This document shows, in pieces, positions 1 to 5,272 of a DNA stretch of 8,915 bases. Under the pieces are notes generated by a model. The model had not been told where the DNA came from and did not search any database. It saw only the letters and a program-made list of their open reading frames with translations. This DNA comes from Bacillota bacterium (lineage in GTDB: Bacteria; Bacillota; Clostridia; Peptostreptococcales; Acidaminobacteraceae), in contig JAEZUZ010000090.1 in the NCBI GenBank assembly GCA_023443345.1, forward strand, positions 1-8,915, written 5' to 3'. The first letter of the stretch is position 1. Every line of letters starts with the position of its first letter. Position numbers and translations under genes: made by a program.

Positions 1-745
1 GACAGGTTCTGCTGAAAAATTATCAAATGTAGAATTACTTGCTCTTAATTCATATAGGGGCAAGTATAACATGGATGAATTAAAAAATAGCTATATGCCA
101 CAGATTACTACTCTACTTTGGATTGAGAACGCAAATTCTATGGGTCAGGTTGTAGATTTAGAGCACATGAGAGAAATTTTTGAGTTTGCAAGAACTAGTT
201 CAATGAAAGTACATTTAGATGGTGCAAGGATATTTAATGCTCAAACAACTCTAGGTATAGATGTCAAAGAGTTTGCAAAATATTCAGATAGTATAACTGT
301 ATGTCTCTCTAAAGGACTTTGTTCTCCAATGGGCTCTCTTTTAATAGGAGACAGAGAGTTTATTGAAAAAGCCCGAAAAAATAGAAAGTTAATGGGTGGA
401 GGATTAAGACAGGTTGGAATAGTTGCAGCTAGCGGGATAATTGCGCTTGAGAAAATGACTAAGAGACTGCATGAAGATCATAGAAAAGTAAGAGAGTTCT
501 ATAATTTATTTAAAGATAGCCCAATAAATATACATAGCGATAAATTAGACATAAATATGATATTCTTTGAGTTTGATCATGAACTAGATCTAGTCGATTT
601 TCTAAAGCAAAGGAATATCTTTATAAATCCTAGTGAAGATGGACTTTATAGAATAGTATTTCATAACGATGTAGATGATATATCTTTTTCTAGAGTTATA
701 GATGCTTTTAAAGAGGTAGTTGATGAAGTTAGTAAAGACAAGTGA
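1..745 (+). CDS. ltaE: Low-specificity L-threonine aldolase, 5' end cut by window
   Basis: A PLP-dependent cytosolic enzyme that cleaves L-threonine or L-allo-threonine to glycine and acetaldehyde. The frame is open from base 2, so about 247 C-terminal residues are present. The family is usually about 340 residues, so roughly 95 N-terminal residues including the start lie upstream of the window. An ATG at 71 is internal, because aldolase-like sequence continues upstream of it. Seen directly: the HLDGARIFNA motif at about 209-240, whose Asp contacts the PLP ring nitrogen in this family. Next is VCLSKGL, with the Schiff-base lysine codon at 311-313, and then the MGGGLRQVGI segment typical of threonine aldolases. 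The TGA stop at 743-745 lies 23 nt inside the next gene, which suggests translational coupling. A closely related beta-eliminating lyase is the only serious alternative, and the SKGL plus GGGLRQ pair favours threonine aldolase. Confidence 0.88.
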   Translation, partial: TGSAEKLSNVELLALNSYRGKYNMDELKNSYMPQITTLLWIENANSMGQVVDLEHMREIFEFARTSSMKVHLDGARIFNAQTTLGIDVKEFAKYSDSITVCLSKGLCSPMGSLLIGDREFIEKARKNRKLMGGGLRQVGIVAASGIIALEKMTKRLHEDHRKVREFYNLFKDSPINIHSDKLDINMIFFEFDHELDLVDFLKQRNIFINPSEDGLYRIVFHNDVDDISFSRVIDAFKEVVDEVSKDK

Positions 746-1640
746 TAGAGAAGTAGATATAAAGAGCTACAGTTTAAAAGACTTAAATATATCATCAAAA
801 TTGTATAGAGAATTATGCAGAAATACTTGTTTTAAAGTAAATGGTAAATCTATATCCTCAAATGTAATTTTAAAAAAGGGAGATGTTATAGAGATAAATC
901 TAAATTATGAAGAAAATACTTATCTCCCTCAGAAGATAGATTTCGAAATAATCTATGAAGATGAACATATATTAGCTATAAATAAAGATGTAAATATGGT
1001 TGTGCACCCTACAAAGGGACACAAGTTCTCAACTCTTATGAATGCAATAGCCTATTACCAATTAGAAAAATCAGAAGATTACAAAATAAGATTTGTAAAC
1101 AGAATAGATATGGATACATCAGGTATAGTAATAGTGGCTAAAAATAGATATATACAAAATAGGATGTCATTGCAGGAAAATATAAAAAAATACTACATTG
1201 CAGTAGTTGATGGTTGCCTTAAAAATGAGATAGTAATTGAAAAGCCCATCCTTGAATTAGAGGATGAACCAATTAGAGTTATATCAGAAAAAGGAAAATA
1301 TTCAAAGACTCTTGTCAGACCTATTCTTACAAATGGGGAAAAAAGTGTTGTAGATGTAGAATTATTTACAGGAAGAACACACCAAATAAGGGTACATCTT
1401 AAGAGTGAAAATTTGCCAATAGTTGGAGATGAATTATACAATACGAAAAAATATAAGACCACAATGCTACTTCATAGTTATGGCTATATATTTACTCATC
1501 CAATAACTGATGAAATTGTAGATATTAGAGCAAATATAAAAGGACATATGAGAAATTATATAGAAAAGTTAAACTTAGATGTCAAAGAAGTAGATAGAAT
1601 TATAAATTCAAGGAGAATAAATGGAAAAATTGATAAGTAG
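723..1640 (+). CDS. RluA-family 23S rRNA/tRNA pseudouridine synthase
   Basis: A 305-residue protein that isomerises uridine to pseudouridine in structured RNA. Residues about 18-60 resemble a degenerate S4-like RNA-binding domain (ending KKGDVIEI). The catalytic domain follows, with VVHPTKGH at 93-100, VNRIDMDTSG at 125-134 containing the catalytic aspartate D129, and FTGRTHQIRVHL at 215-226 followed by PIVGDELY. These match RluA/RluD motifs, except that the usual His before Arg in HRLD is Asn here. ATG 723 is preferred over TTG 720 because AAGAGG at 711-716 is better spaced from it. It overlaps the aldolase by 23 nt, and the DUF896 gene starts 20 nt before its stop, so all three are probably one transcript. 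The target uridine cannot be told from sequence. Length and the S4-like domain fit RluD-type enzymes of Firmicutes. Confidence 0.92.
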   Translation: MKLVKTSDREVDIKSYSLKDLNISSKLYRELCRNTCFKVNGKSISSNVILKKGDVIEINLNYEENTYLPQKIDFEIIYEDEHILAINKDVNMVVHPTKGHKFSTLMNAIAYYQLEKSEDYKIRFVNRIDMDTSGIVIVAKNRYIQNRMSLQENIKKYYIAVVDGCLKNEIVIEKPILELEDEPIRVISEKGKYSKTLVRPILTNGEKSVVDVELFTGRTHQIRVHLKSENLPIVGDELYNTKKYKTTMLLHSYGYIFTHPITDEIVDIRANIKGHMRNYIEKLNLDVKEVDRIINSRRINGKIDK

Positions 1641-1785
1641 AATAAATGAGTTATCTAGAAAGTCTAAAGAGTCTCAATTGACTCAAGAAGAGCAAAAGGA
1701 GCAGACAGAATTAAGAAAAGAATATATTAAAAGAATTAAATCACAAGTTAGAGCAAAACTTGATAACATTGAATTTACCGATTAA
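1621..1785 (+). CDS. DUF896 / UPF0291 family small protein
   Basis: A 54-residue highly charged protein starting MEKLISRINEL and ending IEFTD. It has the family pattern of an N-terminal INELSRKSK helix, a turn (QLTQEEQ), and a second long helix with LRKEYIKRIKSQVRAKL. This is a helical hairpin as in B. subtilis YnzC, a member of DUF896. The molecular function of the family is unclear to me and I assign none. The start is clear: AGGAG at 1611-1615 lies five nt before the ATG, inside the end of the pseudouridine synthase gene. The two genes overlap by 20 nt. It is followed 48 nt later by the htrA-like gene with no visible terminator between them, so it is the third cistron of the operon. Confidence 0.9.
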   Translation: MEKLISRINELSRKSKESQLTQEEQKEQTELRKEYIKRIKSQVRAKLDNIEFTD

Positions 1786-1833
1786 TTGGCATGTAATAAC
1801 AGTATTTTGGGTAAAAGTTTTGCAGGAGGAAAT

Positions 1834-2937
1834 ATGAAAAAATTTATTATAAGCATGATAAAACTATGCATAGCCTCAATAATAATTGGACTTGTATTTG
1901 CTTTTACTTTTGACCATTTACAGTTAAGACATAATAAAAATAGTCTTGAAGATAGCAAAGTTGTAATTCAGAAAAATGATTCTGATATAAAAGTTCACTC
2001 TACAAGTGAGATAGATAGAAGTGGAATAAATAAGGCGATGAATGCCGTTTTTCCTATAAACGTATCGGTTAATTACTTTGGGTATGGATTAAGGCCATAT
2101 TCTACTGGCTCTAGTGTTTTATATAAAGAAGATGATAATTACTACTACTTTATAACTAATGCACATGTTATAAAGAATAATGATCAAGTGGATATAAATA
2201 TAGATGATAAGGATTACAAGGTAGATGTACTTGGATTAGATATAGATACAGACCTTGCAGTACTTAGATTAAATAAATCAAGTGAGTACTCTCTAGAGCC
2301 CATAGAAATTGCAAATATTGACGATGTAAGGATTCTAGATCAAGTTGTGGCAATTGGCAATGCTCTAGGTTATGGACAGACACTAACAACAGGAGTAGTC
2401 AGTGCATTAGATAGAAGTATATCTAAGCAGTCAGATTTTGCCTATAAATTAATTCAGACAGATACAGCAATAAATCCTGGAAACTCAGGAGGTGCTCTAG
2501 TTGATAGCAGGGGAAGGATTATTGGTATAAATAGTTCTAAAATATCTATATCATCTAACACTATAATTGAAGGAGTCGGATTTGCTATTCCTATAAATGC
2601 AGCTGTTAAAATATCAGATTCAATAATCGAAAATGGATACCTACCTAGAACATATCTTGGAATATATATGAAGATGACAGATGTTGAAGATGACCAGACA
2701 CAGGTAAGGGGCGTCAGAGTATATGAGGTTGTTGAGAATTCTGGAGCGCAGAAAGCAGGAATTCAAAGAGGTGATATAATTCTATCCTATGATAACAATA
2801 AGGTAGTTGATATTTTAGAATTTAATAACTACATTAAGCAGAAAAAACCAGGAGATATTATTGAGTTAGAAATTCTAAGGGGACAAAATATAATAAATAT
2901 AAATGTAGAACTTTCTAAGACTGAAAAGACAAACTAA
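1834..2937 (+). CDS. htrA: HtrA/DegP-like membrane-anchored serine protease with PDZ domain
   Basis: A 367-residue S1C-type (trypsin-fold) protease that probably degrades or refolds damaged exported proteins on the outer face of the membrane. It has a short basic N-terminus (MKKF), one hydrophobic segment at about 5-25 acting as a signal anchor, and a polar linker to about 65. The protease domain has the triad His111 (TNAHVI), Asp140 (DTDLAVLRL) and Ser218 (NPGNSGGAL). A single C-terminal PDZ domain spans about 275-362 (SGAQKAGIQRGDIILS). The order and length match Firmicutes HtrA/YyxA-type proteins. ATG 1834 is chosen because AGGAGGA at 1824-1830 sits three nt upstream. A TTG at 1786 has no such site and would add 16 residues before the anchor. 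It is the last gene of the operon and is followed directly by an intrinsic terminator. Confidence 0.95.
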   Translation: MKKFIISMIKLCIASIIIGLVFAFTFDHLQLRHNKNSLEDSKVVIQKNDSDIKVHSTSEIDRSGINKAMNAVFPINVSVNYFGYGLRPYSTGSSVLYKEDDNYYYFITNAHVIKNNDQVDINIDDKDYKVDVLGLDIDTDLAVLRLNKSSEYSLEPIEIANIDDVRILDQVVAIGNALGYGQTLTTGVVSALDRSISKQSDFAYKLIQTDTAINPGNSGGALVDSRGRIIGINSSKISISSNTIIEGVGFAIPINAAVKISDSIIENGYLPRTYLGIYMKMTDVEDDQTQVRGVRVYEVVENSGAQKAGIQRGDIILSYDNNKVVDILEFNNYIKQKKPGDIIELEILRGQNIININVELSKTEKTN

Positions 2938-2961
2938 AAAGAAGCAATTGCTTCTTTTTTT
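2936..2961 (+). terminator. Intrinsic terminator ending the aldolase-htrA operon
   Basis: The sequence GAAGCAATTGCTTC at 2941-2954 is a perfect palindrome. It is extended by an upstream A run pairing with the seven T residues at 2955-2961. It starts right after the htrA-like stop codon, which is the expected place. The symmetric A and T flanks mean it could also work on the opposite strand. Confidence 0.9.
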
Positions 2962-3073
2962 GTGTCTTTTTACTACTAGGTAATTTAAATATTTTATTTT
3001 AAAAGTCAGTGAACTCGAATAATACATGCCTCAGTTAGACACGTTTGGAAATTTTAATTAAGGTTAATTATTA

Positions 3074-3082
3074 TGATAAAAT
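3074..3082 (+). promoter_or_regulatory. Extended -10 promoter of the small membrane protein gene
   Basis: TATGATAAAATA contains TG-A-TAAAAT, an extended -10 element (TG at 3074-3075, hexamer 3077-3082), with no good -35 in front. The predicted transcript would start near 3089, about 40 nt before the GTG start. Nearly the same string recurs at 3632-3643 before the next gene, which supports both as promoters. The rest of the gap from 2962 shows no other element I can support. Confidence 0.55.
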
Positions 3083-3127
3083 AATTATGGGAAAGTATAG
3101 AATTAAAACCCAAAGGAGAATGATAAA

Positions 3128-3598
3128 GTGAATATATTAGGATGTATTATATCATTAATAGGAATTAGCATAATTATAATAGCGATTAAAATGTATAAGA
3201 GTGAAACAAAAAAATATGAAGAAAAGGACTATTCAAAATATCCTGTAACAACAGGAACTGTTTATCATATGGAAGATTTTATAGGTAGAAGATGGATTGT
3301 AGGATTTTTAGATGAAACTGGCAAAGAAGTGTTAGGTATGGATGATATGATGTCATCTAGCACTTTTTTTCCTAATAAATACCATATTCCTAAATTTGGA
3401 ACAAAAGAAAAAGTATATTATTGGAAATATAATGAAAAATCAAGTTTTAGTGTCAACAAACAAAGAGTTGAATATTATATACATTTTTGTAATGAAAAAC
3501 TATATGATTTACATAAAAAAGTTAGAAAAAGAAGTTTATTTTTTACTATCGGTTTAGGAATATTTTTAATAATATGTGGAATATATTCTGCATTTTGA
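3128..3598 (+). CDS. Small two-helix membrane protein, DUF3592-like
   Basis: A 156-residue protein with a hydrophobic helix at about 3-20, a soluble middle at 21-135 and a second helix at about 136-153. Basic residues flank the inner ends of both helices (KMYK after the first, KKVRKR before the second). By the positive-inside rule the middle domain faces the cytoplasm. The middle has the plan seen in DUF3592-type proteins: TGTVYHMED, then VGFLDETGKEV, then FGTKEKVYYW, in which beta-strands follow a GTV start and a 'G.kV.V.Y'-like end. This is a weak resemblance and no catalytic motif is visible. The start is GTG 3128, with AAGGAG at 3113-3118 nine nt before it. The ATG at 3120 meets a stop after three codons. 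It appears to be a single-gene unit with its own promoter. Function is unknown. Confidence 0.75.
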   Translation: MNILGCIISLIGISIIIIAIKMYKSETKKYEEKDYSKYPVTTGTVYHMEDFIGRRWIVGFLDETGKEVLGMDDMMSSSTFFPNKYHIPKFGTKEKVYYWKYNEKSSFSVNKQRVEYYIHFCNEKLYDLHKKVRKRSLFFTIGLGIFLIICGIYSAF

Positions 3599-3622
3599 TT
3601 AATAAATTTATGCTTTTTTTCT

Positions 3623-3631
3623 GGGGGGGGG
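3623..3631 (+). repeat. G9 homopolymer tract in promoter region
   Basis: Nine consecutive G residues lie between a T7 run (3614-3620) and the extended -10 at 3634-3642. Apart from the G6 tract at 3876-3881, I saw no other G run longer than four in the window. Tracts of this type change length by slipped-strand mispairing. Here a change would alter the spacing upstream of the -10 of the lipoprotein gene. Confidence 0.9.
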
Positions 3632-3633
3632 TA

Positions 3634-3642
3634 TGGTAAAAT
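3634..3642 (+). promoter_or_regulatory. Extended -10 promoter of the lipoprotein gene, abutted by G9
   Basis: TATGGTAAAATA holds TG-G-TAAAAT (TG at 3634-3635, hexamer 3637-3642), a good extended -10 very similar to the one at 3074-3082. The position of a -35 (around 3614-3619) is filled by T residues and matches the consensus poorly. The G9 tract occupies most of the spacer. The predicted transcript start is near 3649, giving a leader of about 80 nt to ATG 3729. Confidence 0.55.
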
Positions 3643-3728
3643 AGCAAAGAGAAAGGCAGTGTACAAAAATAAATCAAAAATATAATTACTTTGATTTAAA
3701 TAATTTTGATACACAAGGTAATAATGTA

Positions 3729-4911
3729 ATGCTAAATAATGAAAAAAATACAGTAAAACATGATCTAGCATCAAATAAAAAGAAATTTAAAAAGCCATTA
3801 GCTATGAGAATGGTTATAGCAATTATTATGATACTTGTTTTTTCTAGCATTAGTGGATGTACAGGAAATTCAGTAGGGGGGTAATAAAAGCAAATTAAAT
3901 GCCACTGTTTTAATTGGTGGATTAAATGGCAAATTACTTAAAACAACTAATGGAAGTGATTGGGAAGATATTGCGTTACCGTCAAACAATATTATAAGTT
4001 CTTCTGATCTAATGATAAAAGGTATTGACAACGCAAATGGAGAATATCTTCTATATGCAACGCCTCAACCTAAAAATGGTGGAATGAGCAATAATTCAAT
4101 ATTATATAAAAGCTCTGATGGACTTAATTATGAGTTATCAACTTTTACTGATATTCCAAATGGTTTGCAATCAATAGAATATATAAAAAATAATTATTAT
4201 TTACTCAGTCAATGGGGCGTAGCAGCTACAAGACAACTTCATTCTGGACCAGAGCTAACTTCTACAACAAATGTATTTGAAAACGATGAGTTTTTTTCTG
4301 CTAGTAATACATATGTAGTATCTTATGCTTATGGAAATGATAAGTTCGTCGTTTCAGCAGAAAGAGACAAGAATCACTGGGAGTCTGAGGACAACAAAAC
4401 TAAATATTTTTATGTTAGTGGTGATGGAAAGAACTTTGAAAAGCATGAAACTGACATAAAAATGAATGAAATGGCATTTGGCAATAATGTATTTGTTGGT
4501 ATTTCTTCATTTGATAATTCTGGTATTTATAAAAGTACTGATGGTATAAATTGGACAAAAGCACATGAATTTAGCAATTTTGCAAGTTTTTATGGAGTAA
4601 TTTATAGAGATAATACTTTCTATGTATGGTATAACGATACTATTTATACAAGTGAAGATGGGACTAATTGGAAAGAATTGTATAAGAACTCTATTGATGG
4701 CAGTATTATAAACTTTGATTATAAAAATGGAGTTTATGCTTATACTTGTTTATATGGTGAAGAAGATAAAAAAACTTACGAAACCAAGTATTCTTTTAAA
4801 GTATTTGTAAGTAATGATGCAAAAGACTGGACTGAAAGTACTTTTTATATACCTATCTTTATCATATATTCAATTCTTTATGAGCATATAAAAAAGGTTA
4901 ATCGAAATTAA
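3729..4911 (+). CDS. Asp-box beta-propeller lipoprotein, frame broken at a G6 tract
   Basis: The gene is in two frames. The first runs from ATG 3729 through a basic stretch (KKKFKKP), a hydrophobic core and a lipobox-like SSISGC, whose Cys codon is at about 3858-3860, to a TAA at 3882-3884. The second is open from 3877 to 4911. Removing one G from 3876-3881 joins them into about 393 residues: an exported, lipid-anchored protein. The body has repeated Asp-box-type turns: TTNGSDW, SSDGLNY, SGDGKNF, STDGINW, SEDGTNW and SNDAKDW. These mark blades of a sialidase/BNR-like beta-propeller. No sialidase active-site set (such as FRIP) is visible, so binding is as likely as catalysis. The start is uncertain: only AAGG at 3715-3718 precedes ATG 3729, and ATG 3804 is an alternative with no RBS. 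The last 20 or so residues (after WTEST) are hydrophobic, do not resemble a propeller strand set, and run into the tRNA terminator. That suggests an altered 3' end. Taken as present it is off; it may be phase-variable or a pseudogene. Confidence 0.72.
3876..3881 (+). repeat. G6 tract at the lipoprotein frame switch
   Basis: Six G residues follow GTA, giving GGG GGG TAA. With five the frame reads GGG GGT AAT and continues into the beta-propeller. The upstream frame ends at TAA 3882-3884 and the downstream frame is closed by TAG at 3874-3876, so the shift must lie within this tract. Two GGG codons in a row stand out in DNA this AT-rich. Confidence 0.85.
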
Positions 4912-4913
4912 CC
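4890..4913 (-). terminator. Intrinsic terminator of tRNA-Leu
   Basis: Read on the minus strand, GGTTAAT-TTCG-ATTAACC (4913 to 4896) forms a seven-pair stem with a tetraloop. It is followed by six T residues (4895-4890). It lies about 10 nt beyond the tRNA 3' end. The + strand reading has no T run, so it is a terminator mainly for the tRNA. The lipoprotein stop codon (4909-4911) lies inside the hairpin. Confidence 0.85.
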
Positions 4914-4923
4914 CTTCATATAG

Positions 4924-5005
4924 TGCCAGTGGTCGGACTCGAACCGACATAGATTTCTCTGCCGCATTTTGAGTGCGGTGCGTATGCCAATTTCGCCACA
5001 CTGGC
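4924..5005 (-). tRNA. tRNA-Leu(CAA)
   Basis: An 82-nt class II tRNA on the minus strand. The acceptor GCCAGTG pairs with CACTGGC, with discriminator A at 4924. The anticodon stem CCGCA/TGCGG encloses the loop CTCAAAA, giving anticodon CAA (4971-4969) for UUG codons. A long variable arm can fold as AGA-GAAA-TCT. The T arm is GTCGG-TTCGAGT-CCGAC. No CCA is encoded (the next bases are CTA), so CCA must be added after transcription. It converges on the lipoprotein gene and diverges from the giant surface gene. Confidence 0.97.
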
Positions 5006-5019
5006 TCACCAACTAAATA

Positions 5020-5048
5020 ATTATATCAAATAAAATTAAATATATCAA
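5020..5048 (-). promoter_or_regulatory. Promoter of tRNA-Leu
   Basis: On the minus strand TTGATA (5048-5043) and TATAAT (5025-5020) are separated by exactly 17 nt. This is a near-consensus sigma-A promoter. The expected start is near 5013, a few bases before the tRNA 5' end at 5005. Its strength fits a stable RNA gene. Confidence 0.85.
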
Positions 5049-5090
5049 TAATCATAAACATGAATATTAAGACAAATATGCCGTATTTAT

Positions 5091-5107
5091 AGTATGACAA
5101 ACATACT
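5091..5107. promoter_or_regulatory. Short inverted repeat, possible operator
   Basis: AGTATG-ACAAA-CATACT is a perfect six-base inverted repeat with a five-base spacer. It lies between the tRNA promoter and the promoter region of the surface protein gene. A dimeric regulator could bind it, but arms this short occur by chance in AT-rich DNA. Confidence 0.25.
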
Positions 5108-5135
5108 GAACAAGAATATTACAAAAAAATAATGC

Positions 5136-5153
5136 ATATATATATATATATAT
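5136..5153. repeat. (AT)9 microsatellite upstream of surface protein gene
   Basis: Nine AT units in a row end at the first base of a possible -35 (TTGTAG 5153-5158). A gain or loss of units would not alter the -35 to -10 distance. It would shift upstream DNA relative to the promoter and could change UP-element-like contacts. Confidence 0.85.
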
Positions 5154-5181
5154 TGTAGATATGGATTAAAATAAGTATAAT
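5153..5181 (+). promoter_or_regulatory. Candidate promoter of the giant surface protein gene
   Basis: TATAAT at 5176-5181 is a perfect -10. TTGTAG at 5153-5158, 17 nt upstream, keeps the TTG of a -35. This would give a leader of about 85 nt. A second, weaker candidate lies closer to the gene: TATACA at 5211-5216 and TATAAA at 5235-5240, with an 18-nt spacer. The sequence does not decide between them. Confidence 0.45.
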
Positions 5182-5272
5182 ACTAATATCTATAGTTGGT
5201 ACTTCTTTAGTATACAAATTAATTATTTCGATATTATAAAATTAAATGAAATAGTTTAGCATAGGAGGAAAA

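Noticed and set aside
1193..1462. Minus-strand open frame inside the pseudouridine synthase gene
   Set aside because: It is antisense to well-conserved RluA motifs and has no recognisable protein features.
1786..1833. TTG 1786 as start of the htrA-like gene
   Set aside because: It has no ribosome binding site, while ATG 1834 has AGGAGGA three nt upstream and begins a normal signal anchor.
2962..3060. Weak tRNA-like string (gaactcgaa) after the htrA terminator
   Set aside because: No acceptor, D or anticodon stems can be formed around it.
3590..3620. Possible terminator after the small membrane protein (GCAT...ATGC then T7)
   Set aside because: Only four pairs form around a long AT loop, which is too weak to call.
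3659..3686. GTG at 3659 as start of the lipoprotein gene
   Set aside because: It is out of frame with the signal peptide and stops after eight codons. AAAGG lies only two nt before it. It would need another indel in an A run, for which there is no independent evidence.
3475..3774. Minus-strand open frame across the small membrane protein end and G9 tract
   Set aside because: It is antisense to a better-supported gene, includes the poly-C complement of the G9 tract, and has no convincing start signal.
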